Source: Mycobacterium saskatchewanense
GTDB lineage: Bacteria; Actinomycetota; Actinomycetes; Mycobacteriales; Mycobacteriaceae
Assembly (NCBI RefSeq): GCF_010729105.1
Contig: NZ_AP022573.1
Location: 1,116,001-1,180,000 of the forward strand
Reading direction: 5' to 3'
Length of the DNA: 64,000 bases
Shown piece by piece: positions 15,612-24,250 of this stretch. A program made the position numbers and the translations under genes. Under the pieces are notes generated by a model that saw nothing but the letters and a program-made list of their open reading frames with translations, was not told the DNA's origin and ran no database searches. Position 1 is the first letter of the stretch. Each line of letters opens with the position of its first letter.

Positions 15612-15686
15612 AAGGCGTCCTTGACTCTGCCGAGCGTGGCGGATACCGGTAGGGACCGGAAAACCGTTGCAACGCCTCTCGACCAG
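15612..15686 (-). promoter_or_regulatory. Candidate S-adenosylhomocysteine (SAH) riboswitch upstream of metH
   Basis: Read on the minus strand. P1 is GTCGAG (15683-15678) with CTCGGC (15634-15629). A following AGGCGT (15677-15672) pairs with ACGCCT (15618-15613) as a pseudoknot. A hairpin CCGGT/ACCGG lies in the middle. The conserved-looking core GAGAGGCGTTGCAACGG, followed by CCACGCTCGGC and CAAGGACGCC, matches the layout I know for SAH riboswitches, which switch on SAH-recycling genes such as ahcY and metH. The pseudoknot strand abuts the AAGGA ribosome site, so control could be at translation. No covariance search was run. Confidence 0.72.
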
Positions 15687-15950
15687 AAAAGTCTACGTCG
15701 TCACGCGACGTCTGGACGCCCAGCTCGACTCGACCCGCTCGGCGTTCGCAGCGCCCGTGAGCGCCATCTCGCGGATCTTGTCGACGGTGTCATAGTTACC
15801 AATGTTAACGAGTTAGCAGCCGAACGTATTTCGTCGCAGTCACCCCACAAGGATAGTCGTCCTATGGAATGCGCCCGCTGGTTGACAGGGCCCTGACAGC
15901 TCGCAGCGAGTTCCCGGCGAGCGTATTCGCAGGCAGTCTGCAGAAGGCCG

Positions 15951-15956
15951 TACGCT
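15951..15956 (+). promoter_or_regulatory. Candidate -10 box TACGCT for a leaderless mRNA
   Basis: TACGCT fits the mycobacterial TANNNT -10 pattern and lies 6 bases before the GTG start of the PAC2 gene at 15963. That spacing would place transcription initiation at or next to the start codon. No ribosome-binding site is visible, which agrees with a leaderless transcript. The rest of 15687-15950 holds no gene I can support. Confidence 0.45.
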
Positions 15957-15962
15957 GATTCT

Positions 15963-16853
15963 GTGACCCCGCCCCAGGGCCCCCCTTACGGAGAAGCCGC
16001 GCTGCCCGAACTGCACAACACCATCGTCGTGGCGGCGTTCGAGGGCTGGAACGACGCCGGCGACGCGGCCAGCGATGCGCTCGACCATCTCGAGACCATC
16101 TGGGAGGCCGACCCGATCATCGAGATCGACGACGAGGCGTATTACGACTACCAGGTGAATCGCCCCGTCATCCGGCAGGTCGACGGGGTGACGCGAGAGC
16201 TGGTGTGGCCGGCGATGCGCATCTCCCACTGCCGGCCGCCGGGCTGCGACCGCGACGTCGTGCTGATGCATGGGGTGGAGCCCAACATGCGCTGGCGGAC
16301 CTTCTCCGCCGAATTGGTGGCCATCGCCGACAAGCTCAACGCCGACACCGTCGTCATCCTCGGCGCCCTGCTGGCCGATACCCCGCACACCCGGCCGGTG
16401 CCCGTGTCGGGCGCGGCGTACTCCCCCGAGTCGGCGAAGCGCTTCGGCCTCGAGGAGACCCGCTACGAGGGCCCGACCGGGATCGCCGGGGTATTCCAGG
16501 ACGCCTGCGTGGCCGCCGGGATCCCGGCGGTGACGTTCTGGGCGGCGGTGCCGCACTACGTGTCACAGCCGCCGAACCCGAAGGCGACGGTGGCGCTGCT
16601 GCGGCGGGTCGAGGACGTGCTGGACGTCGAGGTGCCACTGGCCGACCTGCCGGCTCAGGCCGAGGAGTGGGAGCAGGCGATCACCGAGATGGCCGCCGAG
16701 GACGAGGACCTGGCCGAGTACGTGACGTCCCTCGAGCAGCGCGGCGACGCCGAGGTCGACATGAACGAGGCCCTGGGCAAGATCGACGGCGACGCCCTGG
16801 CCGCCGAGTTCGAGCGCTACCTGCGCCGCCGGCGACCCGGGTTCGGGCGCTGA
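15963..16853 (+). CDS. PAC2-family protein (proteasome assembly chaperone-like, Rv2125)
   Basis: A 296-residue cytoplasmic protein opening MTPPQGPPYGEAALPELHNT. The PAC2 fold shows as VVAAFEGWNDAGDAASDALDHL, then VVILGALLADTPHTRPVPVSG, then the C-terminal helical part EEWEQAITEMAAEDEDLAEYV. Nearly identical in length and sequence to what I recall of M. tuberculosis Rv2125. The family is related to eukaryotic and archaeal proteasome assembly chaperones, and dop and mpa are near, but a proteasome role in mycobacteria is inference. GTG start, apparently leaderless. Confidence 0.88.
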   Translation: MTPPQGPPYGEAALPELHNTIVVAAFEGWNDAGDAASDALDHLETIWEADPIIEIDDEAYYDYQVNRPVIRQVDGVTRELVWPAMRISHCRPPGCDRDVVLMHGVEPNMRWRTFSAELVAIADKLNADTVVILGALLADTPHTRPVPVSGAAYSPESAKRFGLEETRYEGPTGIAGVFQDACVAAGIPAVTFWAAVPHYVSQPPNPKATVALLRRVEDVLDVEVPLADLPAQAEEWEQAITEMAAEDEDLAEYVTSLEQRGDAEVDMNEALGKIDGDALAAEFERYLRRRRPGFGR

Positions 16854-16904
16854 CCCTTCCGCCGAACGTCGACTAGTTGTGCCGCAACTCGCCGACTCCG
16901 CGCA

Positions 16905-17792
16905 TCAACTCGACGCTGGACCGTCCAGGGCCGCGTTGTAGGCGCTGGTCGACCGCCCCAGCGCGGCCACCTCGTCATCCATCCGCGGCACCAGTTCCGC
17001 GGTGTGCCGCAGCACCGGCAGCTCGCCGATCGGGGTGGACAGCACCGGCTTGAGCCACCGGAACAGCCCCACCCAGGGCGGCGAGTAGACGTGCCGCGCG
17101 CGGCCCTCGATGCCCTTGACGAAGGCGTCCGCGCAGTCGTCGACGGTGGTGGTCTTGTTCAGCGGCCACGGCAGCTTCGTCAGCAGTTCGGCGAAGGACG
17201 GCAGGTCGGCCTTGGTGTCGCGGACCAGGGCGGTGTCGATCCACGACATGTGCGCCGAGCCGACGCTGACACCGTGGTGGGCGACCTCCAGGCGCAGCGC
17301 GTTGGCGAGGATCTCGACGGCCGCCTTCGACGCGTTGTACGGCGCCAGCCCCGGAGCCGCCGCGTAGGCCGCCAGCGACGAGACGACGAGCACGTAGCCG
17401 CGACGGTCGATCACCGCCGGCAGGGTGGCGCGAACCGTGTGGAAGACGCCGAGCACGTTGATGTCCTGCACCCGCTTGAACGCCTCGGGGTCGACATGCA
17501 GCAGCGACCCATAGCTGGCGATGCCCGCGTTGGCGACCACGACATCGATACCGCCGAAGCGTTCGATGGCCTGGGCGGCGGCGGACTGCATTGCGGGCAG
17601 GTCGCGCACGTCGGCGACCGCGGTCAGCACCCGGTCGTCGCCGAGCTCGGCCGCCAGCGCGGTGAGCTCGGCCTGGTCGAGATCCGTCAGCACCAATTTG
17701 GCGCCCCGCTTGGCCAGCCGGCGCGCCACCTCGGCCCCGATCCCGCGGGCGCCGCCGGTGATGAAAACAACTTTGTCCCGCAGTGACGTCAT
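16905..17792 (-). CDS. SDR family oxidoreductase (Rv2129c-like)
   Basis: A 295-residue classical short-chain dehydrogenase. The cofactor loop TGGARGIG is at residues 12-19 with D37-L-D favouring NAD(H), the structural NAG motif is at 88-90, and the catalytic residues are S139, Y152 and K156 in YNASK. The C-terminal tail beyond residue 230 is longer than in minimal SDRs. The substrate is unknown. It lies 36 bases downstream of mshC on the same strand and is probably co-transcribed. Confidence 0.9.
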   Translation of the reverse strand: MTSLRDKVVFITGGARGIGAEVARRLAKRGAKLVLTDLDQAELTALAAELGDDRVLTAVADVRDLPAMQSAAAQAIERFGGIDVVVANAGIASYGSLLHVDPEAFKRVQDINVLGVFHTVRATLPAVIDRRGYVLVVSSLAAYAAAPGLAPYNASKAAVEILANALRLEVAHHGVSVGSAHMSWIDTALVRDTKADLPSFAELLTKLPWPLNKTTTVDDCADAFVKGIEGRARHVYSPPWVGLFRWLKPVLSTPIGELPVLRHTAELVPRMDDEVAALGRSTSAYNAALDGPASS

Positions 17793-17828
17793 GGCCGAGA
17801 CCGTACCTCGTGACCGGCTCCGCGACGA

Positions 17829-19064
17829 TTACAGGTCTACGCCGAGCAGCGCGTCGATCGCGGTGGCCACCAGTTTCGGCGCCGCGGTGTCGTGACCCCC
17901 GTATTGCAGCGCGTCGGCGGCCCAACCATCGAGGGCGGCGAGCGCTTTCGGCGTGTTCAGGTCGTCGGCCAGGTATTGGCGCAGGCGGGCGATCACGTCG
18001 GTGGCGTCCGGCCCGGCCGGCAGCGCGGCCGCGGAGCGCCAGCGGTGCAGCCGCGCGTTCGCGTCGTCGAGCACCTGGGGGCTCCAGAACCGGTCCGCCC
18101 GGTAGTGGCCGGACAGCAGTCCCAGCCGGATCGCCGACGGTTCGACGCCCTGTTCGCGCAGCTTGGACACCAGGACCAGGTTTCCGCGGCTCTTGGACAT
18201 CTTGTGCCCGTCCCAGCCGATCATTCCGGCGTGCACGTAGTGCCGCGCGAACCGGCGCTCGACCCGCACGCATTCGGCGTGCGCGGCGGTGAATTCGTGG
18301 TGCGGGAAGATCAGGTCGGCGCCCCCGCCCTGGATGTCCGGGCCGGTGCCGATGCGGCTCAGCGCGATCGCCGCGCACTCGACGTGCCAGCCGGGCCGTC
18401 CGGCGCCGAACGGTGACGGCCAGCTCGGTTCCCCCGGCCGCGCCGCGCGCCACAGCAGCGCGTCGAGCTCGTCGCTCTTGCCGGGGCGGTGGGGGTCGCC
18501 GCCGCGTTCCTCGGACAGGCGCAGCATGGTCTCCCGGTCATAGCCGGACTCGTAGCCGAACTGGGGCGTGGCGTCCGCCCGGTAATAGACGTCGGGATGA
18601 TCGCCGTCCAGCACGTAGGCCGCGCCCGACGCCAGCATCTTCTCGACGAGCTCGACGACCTCGGCGATCGCCTCGGTGGCGCCGACGTACTCGCGCGGCG
18701 GCAGCACCCGCAGGGCGGCCATATCCTCCCGGAAGAGCGCGACCTCGCGGTCGCCCAGCACGCGCCAGTCGATGCCGTCCCGTTCGGCGCGTGCCAGCAG
18801 CGGGTCGTCGACGTCGGTGACGTTCTGCACGTAGTGCACGTCGTGCCCGAGGTCCAGCCATTGGCGGTAGACGAGGTCGAACGCCAGGTACGTCGCCGCG
18901 TGGCCGAGGTGGGTGGCGTCGTAGGGCGTGATCCCGCAGACGTACATGCTCGCTTTGGCACCGGCCGCCACCGGGCGCACCTGCCGGTCGGCGGTGTCGT
19001 ACAGCCGTAGCTCCGGCCCGCGCCCCGGTACCACCGGAACCTGTGCGGAAGACCACGTCTGCAT
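17829..19064 (-). CDS. mshC: MshC, cysteine-glucosaminyl-inositol ligase of mycothiol synthesis
   Basis: ATP-dependent joining of cysteine to the amine of GlcN-Ins, the third enzyme step toward mycothiol. 411 residues from ATG 19064 ([14 protein letters not shown]). Built like cysteinyl-tRNA synthetase without the anticodon domain: a zinc/cysteine-site Cys in [10 protein letters not shown], the HIGH-type motif HLGH, a second Cys in [21 protein letters not shown], and the KMSKS loop intact in [10 protein letters not shown]. It follows cysQ by 26 bases; both genes serve cysteine/sulfur metabolism. Confidence 0.96.
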   Translation of the reverse strand: MQTWSSAQVPVVPGRGPELRLYDTADRQVRPVAAGAKASMYVCGITPYDATHLGHAATYLAFDLVYRQWLDLGHDVHYVQNVTDVDDPLLARAERDGIDWRVLGDREVALFREDMAALRVLPPREYVGATEAIAEVVELVEKMLASGAAYVLDGDHPDVYYRADATPQFGYESGYDRETMLRLSEERGGDPHRPGKSDELDALLWRAARPGEPSWPSPFGAGRPGWHVECAAIALSRIGTGPDIQGGGADLIFPHHEFTAAHAECVRVERRFARHYVHAGMIGWDGHKMSKSRGNLVLVSKLREQGVEPSAIRLGLLSGHYRADRFWSPQVLDDANARLHRWRSAAALPAGPDATDVIARLRQYLADDLNTPKALAALDGWAADALQYGGHDTAAPKLVATAIDALLGVDL

Positions 19065-19090
19065 AACGTCGACTCTAAACGCGGGCGGGA

Positions 19091-19891
19091 TCAGCGAAAT
19101 TCCTGGCGGATGGCGCCGAGGAGGATCGGCGCCAGCTCGGCGCGGCACATCACGAAGTCGGGCAGGTAGGGGTCGAGCTGGTTGTAGCGCAGCGGTGACC
19201 CGTCGAGCCGCGACGCGTGCATGCCCGCGGCCATCACCACCCCGGCCGGCGCCGCCGAGTCCCACTCCCATTGGCCGCCGGCATGCACGTAGGCGTCGAC
19301 GTGTCCGTCGATGATGGCCATTGCCTTGGCGCCCGCGGAACCGATCGCGACGGGCTGGATGTGCAGGGTCTGCCGCATACGGTGCAGGACGGCCGGGGGC
19401 CGGGTCGCGCTGACGGCGATGCGGATGGTGTCCGGGATGCCCTCGCGGGCGGTGCCGGCGGTGACGGTGTCGCTGCGGTACACGGTGTTGCCGCGGGCGG
19501 GCAGGGCGACAGCCGCGTCGGTGATCTCGGGCCGGTCGTCGCCTCGGCCGTCGCCGGGACGCTGCCACAGCGCGACGTGCACCGCCCAGTCATCGCGGCC
19601 GGGCGTGGAGAACTCGCGGGTGCCGTCCAGCGGGTCGATGATCCACACCCGGTCGCGCTTGAGCCGGACCAGGTCGTCGTACGCCTCCTCGCTGAGCACC
19701 GCGTCGCCGGGCCGCTCGGCGCGCAGGCGTCGGAGCAGAAGGTCGTTCGCCAGGGTGTCGCCCGCATCCCCGAGCGCCCACGGATGGCCGAAGCCGATCT
19801 CGTCGCGCACCTTCAGCAGCAACTCCCCCGCGTCTGCGGCCAGGTCGGCGGCGAGCGCGGCGTCCGTCATCTCATCGCCGGCCGGGGTCAC
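19091..19891 (-). CDS. cysQ: CysQ, 3'-phosphoadenosine-5'-phosphate phosphatase
   Basis: Dephosphorylates PAP/PAPS, tuning sulfate activation; related mycobacterial enzymes also hydrolyse inositol and fructose phosphates. 266 residues with Mg/Li-site motifs of the inositol monophosphatase superfamily: SEEAYDD, then [17 protein letters not shown], then [17 protein letters not shown] 19891 is taken as the start; ATG 19870 ([10 protein letters not shown]) is an alternative giving 259 residues. Upstream on the same strand lies a 55-bp tandem array separating it from the Rv2133c-like gene. Confidence 0.93.
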   Translation of the reverse strand: MTPAGDEMTDAALAADLAADAGELLLKVRDEIGFGHPWALGDAGDTLANDLLLRRLRAERPGDAVLSEEAYDDLVRLKRDRVWIIDPLDGTREFSTPGRDDWAVHVALWQRPGDGRGDDRPEITDAAVALPARGNTVYRSDTVTAGTAREGIPDTIRIAVSATRPPAVLHRMRQTLHIQPVAIGSAGAKAMAIIDGHVDAYVHAGGQWEWDSAAPAGVVMAAGMHASRLDGSPLRYNQLDPYLPDFVMCRAELAPILLGAIRQEFR

Positions 19892-19930
19892 CGCATCAGT
19901 ATCGCCGACGGCCGCGCACGGCCGCGCCCC

Positions 19931-20226
19931 ACGCTAGAACGCCGGTGCCGGCGCCGACCCGCCACGCCCGGCTCCGCCGCGCTCGCGATCGACGCTAGAA
20001 CGCCGGCGCCGACCCGCCACGCCCGGCTCCGCCGCGCTCGCGATCGACGCTAGAACGCCGGCGCCGACCCGCCACGCCCGGCTCCGCCGCGCTCGCGATC
20101 GACGCTAGAACGCCGGCGCCGACCCGCCACACCCGGCTCCGCCGCGCTCGCGATCGACGCTAGAACGCCGGCGCCGACCCGCCACACCCGGCTCCGCCGC
20201 GCTCGCGATCGACGCTAGAACGCCGG
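19931..20226 (-). repeat. 55-bp tandem repeat array (VNTR/MIRU-like)
   Basis: Units begin at 19931, 19992, 20047, 20102, 20157 and 20212 (unit start ACGCTAGAACGCCGG). The middle copies are exactly 55 bases. The first copy has a 6-base insertion, and the last is the 15-base start shared with the 3' end of the neighbouring gene. Copies differ by a CACGCCCGG/CACACCCGG variant. On the minus strand each unit repeats the end of that gene including its TAG stop, so the array grew from the gene end. The position between operon genes resembles MIRU loci of mycobacteria. Confidence 0.9.
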
Positions 20227-21039
20227 CCAGGGAATCGGGCGGTGCCGGTTGGGGCCGGGCATGACGGGGTTGTCCAGCAGCGCGAACGCGCGCTTGCGCA
20301 GCGCCGCGATCTCGGCTCGGGTGATCCGCTCGGCCAGCTCGTCACCGAATGACCCGGCGACCGCCTCGGCGAGACCGGCCACGGCCTCCAGTGCCTCGTC
20401 GTCGACCGGCTTGCCCGCCCACCCCCACAACACCGTGCGCAGCTTGTTCTCCACGTGCAGGCACACCCCGTGGTCGACGCCGTAGACGCGGCCGTCGACG
20501 CCACACAGGATGTGGCCCCCCTTGCGGTCGGCGTTGTTGACCAGCACGTCGAACACTGCCATCCGACGCAATCGGGGGTCGTCGGCATGCATGAGGATGA
20601 CCTCGTCGCCGGCGTAGTCGTAAGCGCGCAGCACCGGCAGGTAGCCGCGCCCCGGCTTGCCGACTGGAAACAGGTCGACCAGGTCCGGGCCGGGCGCCGG
20701 ATCGGAGTCGGCCGCGTCGCCGGGCTGGTCCACCCACAGCTGCAGCATCCCTGGACCGGCGGGGCCGTCCCGAATCACCGTGTACGGCACGATGTTCCAG
20801 CCCAGCTGGCGCGACACCAGGTACGCGGACAGCTCGCGGCCGGCAAGGGTCCCGTCGGGAAAGTCCCACAGCGGCGCCTCACCCGCGACCGGCTTGTAGA
20901 CGCAGTGCACGGTGGACTCGCCCAGTGTGGCTTCGCACAGGAAGGTGGCGTTACTGGCTGAGCGGATGCGCCCGAGGACCGTCAGCTCGCCGTCCCGAAG
21001 CACCTCACGCTCGTCAGTCCCGCTACTCCTCGGGCTCAT
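20215..21039 (-). CDS. SCO1664-family / PI3-4-kinase-like protein (Rv2133c-like)
   Basis: A 274-residue protein with a degenerate kinase-like layout. VHCVYKPVAGEAPL supplies a probable nucleotide-binding lysine, FDVLVNNADRKGGH a catalytic-loop-like motif, and VYGVDHGVCLHVE an aspartate in DFG-like position. It ends NRHRPIPWPAF. Such proteins are found in actinobacteria beside a DUF3090 protein and a histidine phosphatase, exactly as here. Biochemical role is unknown. Start ATG 21039 lies inside the end of the DUF3090 gene (17-base overlap). Its 3' end seeds the tandem array. Confidence 0.85.
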   Translation of the reverse strand: MSPRSSGTDEREVLRDGELTVLGRIRSASNATFLCEATLGESTVHCVYKPVAGEAPLWDFPDGTLAGRELSAYLVSRQLGWNIVPYTVIRDGPAGPGMLQLWVDQPGDAADSDPAPGPDLVDLFPVGKPGRGYLPVLRAYDYAGDEVILMHADDPRLRRMAVFDVLVNNADRKGGHILCGVDGRVYGVDHGVCLHVENKLRTVLWGWAGKPVDDEALEAVAGLAEAVAGSFGDELAERITRAEIAALRKRAFALLDNPVMPGPNRHRPIPWPAF

Positions 21040-21610
21040 CGTTCGGCCCGAGCAGCGCGCTGCGCCGGTAGCCGTTGGTGCGCGCGCAGATGTGCCCCTC
21101 CGGGTCCAGCGGCTCCTCGCACAGCGGGCAGGGCGGACGTCCGGCCGAGATGACCCGATTGGAGCGCGTGGCGAACTGGCGCGCGGACTCCGGCGTCAGG
21201 AACACACGAACCGCGTCGGGACCCTCCTCGGTGTCGTCCAGGACCACCGACGCGTCGAACTCGGCGTCGGTGACGGCGAGGAGTTCCACCACCACGGTCT
21301 GCGCCTCGGAATCCCAGCCCAAGCCCATGGTGCCGACGCGGAATTCCGCGTCGACCGGCGTGATCAGCGGGCTGAGGTCGTCGACCTCGGTGGGCTCGGG
21401 CGGAACCGGCGTGCCGAACCGGCGGTTCACCTCGAGCAGCAGCGCGCCGATGCGCTCCGCGAGCACCGCGACCTGTTGCTTTTCCAAAACCACCGACACC
21501 ACGCGCGAATCGCCGACCGCCTGGATGTAGAAGGTCCGATTGCCAGGCTGGCCAACGGTCCCGGCCACGAATCGGTCGGGTGTGCGGAAAACGTGGATTG
21601 CGCGTGCCAT
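21023..21610 (-). CDS. DUF3090 family protein (Rv2134c-like)
   Basis: 195 residues from ATG 21610 (MARAIHVFRTPDRFVAGTVG), the same length as the M. tuberculosis protein. A beta-rich body is followed by a C-terminal zinc-ribbon-like half, CPLCEEPLDPEGHIC, with the spacing of a metal site, and an acidic tail. Function unknown. It is the middle gene of a three-gene actinobacterial set, after the histidine phosphatase and overlapping the kinase-like gene by 17 bases, which suggests translational coupling. Confidence 0.88.
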   Translation of the reverse strand: MARAIHVFRTPDRFVAGTVGQPGNRTFYIQAVGDSRVVSVVLEKQQVAVLAERIGALLLEVNRRFGTPVPPEPTEVDDLSPLITPVDAEFRVGTMGLGWDSEAQTVVVELLAVTDAEFDASVVLDDTEEGPDAVRVFLTPESARQFATRSNRVISAGRPPCPLCEEPLDPEGHICARTNGYRRSALLGPNDEPEE

Positions 21611-21686
21611 GGCACTTCCAAAATACCGGCTGTTGCGGTCGCCGTGCGATCCGATCGCCGTTGTGGTCCCCGGCGGCGCAGCCGGG

Positions 21687-22421
21687 TCAATCCGTGGAGC
21701 CGCCGACGACCGCGTCACTCGAGGATGCCGCCGCGGCCTGCTCCGGTTGCGCCTCCCCGTCCTTCTTCGGTGGGGGTCCCGCCCGCAGCGCGGCCGACAG
21801 CCGAGCGCCGGTGTGGTTGACGTGCAACACAAACGGGCGCAGTTCGGTGTAGCGGATCACGCTCACGGAGCTCGGGTCGGCGGTGACGCGCTGAAATCCG
21901 TCCAGATGCATGCCGTAGGCGTCGGCGATCACCGCCTTGATGACGTCACCGTGCGTACACGCCACCCAGAGGGCGTCGCCGCCGTGCTCCGCCCCGAATT
22001 CCTGGGCCAGCCTGCGGTCGTGCTCGCGGACGGCGGCCACCGCGCGCGTCTGCACCTCCGCCAGGCCCTCGCCGCCCGGGAACGTCGCCGCGCTGGGGTG
22101 CGCCTGCACCACCCGCCACAGCGGCTCCTTGGCCAACTCGCCGATCTTGCGGCCGGTCCAGTCGCCGTAGTCCACCTCGGCGAGTCGCTCGTCGATGAGC
22201 GGCTCCAGGCACAGCGCCTCGGCGAGCGGCTCAAGGGTGCGCCGGCACCGCAGCAGCGGCGAACTGACCAGCGCCCGGATCGGCAGGTCACCGATCCGGT
22301 CGATCAGCCCGGCGGCTTGTTCGCGGCCCTTGTCGTCGAGGTCGACCCCCTCGGAGCGCCCGGCCAGGGTGCCCGCGGTGTTGGAAGTCGAGCGACCGTG
22401 TCGCAACAGGATGACGGTCAT
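21687..22421 (-). CDS. Histidine phosphatase (phosphoglycerate-mutase-like, Rv2135c)
   Basis: 244 residues. The catalytic RHG is at residues 7-9 (VILLRHGRSTSN), SSPLLRCRRT supplies the second arginine, and THGDVIKAV gives the second catalytic histidine. The family hydrolyses phosphate monoesters; in M. tuberculosis Rv2135c has been reported as an acid phosphatase. The last 40 residues are low complexity (Ala/Ser/Gln). In M. tuberculosis uppP lies immediately upstream in this operon; it is not present here. Confidence 0.9.
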   Translation of the reverse strand: MTVILLRHGRSTSNTAGTLAGRSEGVDLDDKGREQAAGLIDRIGDLPIRALVSSPLLRCRRTLEPLAEALCLEPLIDERLAEVDYGDWTGRKIGELAKEPLWRVVQAHPSAATFPGGEGLAEVQTRAVAAVREHDRRLAQEFGAEHGGDALWVACTHGDVIKAVIADAYGMHLDGFQRVTADPSSVSVIRYTELRPFVLHVNHTGARLSAALRAGPPPKKDGEAQPEQAAAASSSDAVVGGSTD

Positions 22422-22514
22422 GTCGCGGGGCTTGAGCCCAGCCGCCGGGTCATCGCCGGAACCGCAGTCACGACGACGACCGTACCTGGTGTGGGCGGCC
22501 GCGACCGGACGAAG

Positions 22515-22817
22515 TTAGTGTGACACCGCCACGGCGTGCGCGACCGAATCGCGCACCGCGGCGGTCAGGCTGCGCGCGTCGGTGAGGTCGATGTCGACCA
22601 GGCTGCGCACCGCCCGCGCGACGACCTCCTCGGCCTGCGGAACCGGGCCGGCCAGCCGCGGCCGGTAAATTTCGACGACGAGCGATCGGTGTTCAATATG
22701 GAATGAAAAACTGCGTCCATCACCGACTTGCCCATACCCACTGGCGAAAATGCCCGCGGTCATGTCCTCGACAGCAAACTCTTTCTGTGTGATATGCCGG
22801 TCGGCGATGACGGTCAT
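22515..22817 (-). CDS. Conserved hypothetical protein (Rv2137c position)
   Basis: 100 residues from ATG 22817 (MTVIADRHITQKEFAVEDMT); the frame is open to 22853, but this ATG fits the usual start. There is a beta-rich first half (FHIEHRSLVVEIYRP), then a helical half (EEVVARAVRSLVDIDLTDARSL). No motif is recognised. It lies 93 bases before the histidine phosphatase on the same strand and is divergent from lppL. Confidence 0.75.
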   Translation of the reverse strand: MTVIADRHITQKEFAVEDMTAGIFASGYGQVGDGRSFSFHIEHRSLVVEIYRPRLAGPVPQAEEVVARAVRSLVDIDLTDARSLTAAVRDSVAHAVAVSH

Positions 22818-22916
22818 GACGCGACCATACCTCGCCACTCGGACTTGATGCATTCAACATGGCCATATTGGATGCGAAACCGTTCCTTAAGATTTCGCTT
22901 ACGTGAGGGAAAATAA

Positions 22917-23990
22917 TTGCTGTCACGGTTGATAGCGCTTAGACCGCCTGGCAGTCGGCACGCCGCGGGATTGTTCGCTTTGCTGGCCGCGACGGCGGTA
23001 TTGCCGGCATGTTCATCGAGTCCGCTTTCCAGCGCGCCTCCGACCATCGAACCAGCGAAGGCGGCGCAGTCCCCACCGGTGTCGCAACGGCCGGCTGGTG
23101 CGGTCCGACCGATGGCCGGTCCCGCCACCGCCGCGACCTTCGACGGTGGAACACACCAGCTGGCGGTCCTGACGCCCGGCGCCGCCCCCGCCGCACCCGC
23201 CACCATCACAGCGTTCGCCGGCCCGGAGGCGGCGCCGCGGGTCTTCACCCTGCCCGGGCCCGCCACCGCGCTGACGGGCGACGGCCGCGGCGCCGCGTAC
23301 CTCGCGACCCGGGGCGGCTACTTCGTCGTCGAGCTGTCGGACGGCCACACCGGATTCGTGAGCGTCGCCGGAGCGCAACAGGTGGACTTCACCGCCATCG
23401 CCCGTCGCGCCGACGGCAGGCTGGCACTGGGCAGCGCCGACGGCGCCGTCTACCTCCTGCAGGGGCCGGACAGCACCGGCGCGGCGGCGGCCGTCACCAG
23501 CCGGAACAAGATCTTCGCTCGCGTCGATTGCCTTGTGGCGCAGGGCAATACGACGGTGGTGCTGGACCGCGGACAGACCTCGGTGACGTCGATCAGCGCC
23601 GACGGCCACGCCGAACAGGCGCTGCGGGCGGGCGCTGGGGCGACCACCCTGGCCGCCGACCCCCTCGGGGTGGTGCTCGCCGCGGACACCCGCGGTGGCC
23701 AGCTGTTGGTGTACGGAGTCGACCCGCTGATGTTGCGCCAGGCCTACCCGGTGCGGCACGCCCCGTACGGCCTCGCCGGATCCCGCGAGTTGGCCTGGGT
23801 GTCCCTGACCGCTTCGAATATGGTGGTTGGTTACGATCTGTCCACCGGAATTCCCGTCGAAAAGGTGCGATACCCAACCGTGCAGCAACCGAACACACTG
23901 GCCTTTGACGAAACGTCGGGCACCTTGTACGTGGTGTCGGGGTCCGGTGCCGGAATCCAGGTCATCGAGCACGCGGCGAGCGCACCGTGA
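22917..23990 (+). CDS. lppL: Lipoprotein LppL
   Basis: 357 residues starting at TTG 22917, supported by GAGGGA at 22905-22910 six bases upstream. The signal peptide core [10 protein letters not shown] is followed by the lipobox L-P-A-C with Cys at residue 32. After a Pro/Ala linker the body looks like a beta-propeller: repeated blades such as [44 protein letters not shown] and [21 protein letters not shown]. Very close to M. tuberculosis Rv2138 LppL; function unknown. Its stop overlaps the next start (GTGA), so it forms an operon with the DUF5703 gene and pyrD. Confidence 0.9.
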   Translation: MLSRLIALRPPGSRHAAGLFALLAATAVLPACSSSPLSSAPPTIEPAKAAQSPPVSQRPAGAVRPMAGPATAATFDGGTHQLAVLTPGAAPAAPATITAFAGPEAAPRVFTLPGPATALTGDGRGAAYLATRGGYFVVELSDGHTGFVSVAGAQQVDFTAIARRADGRLALGSADGAVYLLQGPDSTGAAAAVTSRNKIFARVDCLVAQGNTTVVLDRGQTSVTSISADGHAEQALRAGAGATTLAADPLGVVLAADTRGGQLLVYGVDPLMLRQAYPVRHAPYGLAGSRELAWVSLTASNMVVGYDLSTGIPVEKVRYPTVQQPNTLAFDETSGTLYVVSGSGAGIQVIEHAASAP

Positions 23991-24250
23991 CGAGCGGGAC
24001 CGCGCCGCGGTGGAGTCGGCTGCCGGCCGGCTGGGAAGCCGAGATGTCGGACGAATACGAATGGGTGCCGCTGCGGCTGCCGCCGGACGTGACGCGGATC
24101 AGCGCGTCCATCCGGTTGTCGATCGAGGCGGAATACCGCGGCTGGGAGCTGACCCGAGTGCGGCTGTACACCGACGGCAGCCGGCGAGTGTTGTTGCGCC
24201 GCAAGAAAAGTCGCTTGGACAAGCGACTGCCCGACCAGCCCGAGCTGTGA
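23987..24250 (+). CDS. DUF5703 family small protein
   Basis: An 87-residue protein; the core [21 protein letters not shown] then [26 protein letters not shown] is typical of the actinobacterial DUF5703 family. The basic C-terminus contains [10 protein letters not shown]. No catalytic site is seen. GTG start overlaps the lppL stop and its own stop overlaps the pyrD start, both by 4 bases, so translation of the three genes is probably coupled. Confidence 0.85.
   Translation: MTSGTAPRWSRLPAGWEAEMSDEYEWVPLRLPPDVTRISASIRLSIEAEYRGWELTRVRLYTDGSRRVLLRRKKSRLDKRLPDQPEL

Noticed and set aside
15882..15887. TTGACA as a -35 box for the PAC2 gene
   Set aside because: No -10 hexamer occurs at 16-19 bases, and a leaderless TACGCT promoter next to the GTG fits better.
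19931..20226. CRISPR array suspected from regular 55-bp spacing
   Set aside because: The whole unit is repeated with no unique spacers, so it is a tandem repeat.
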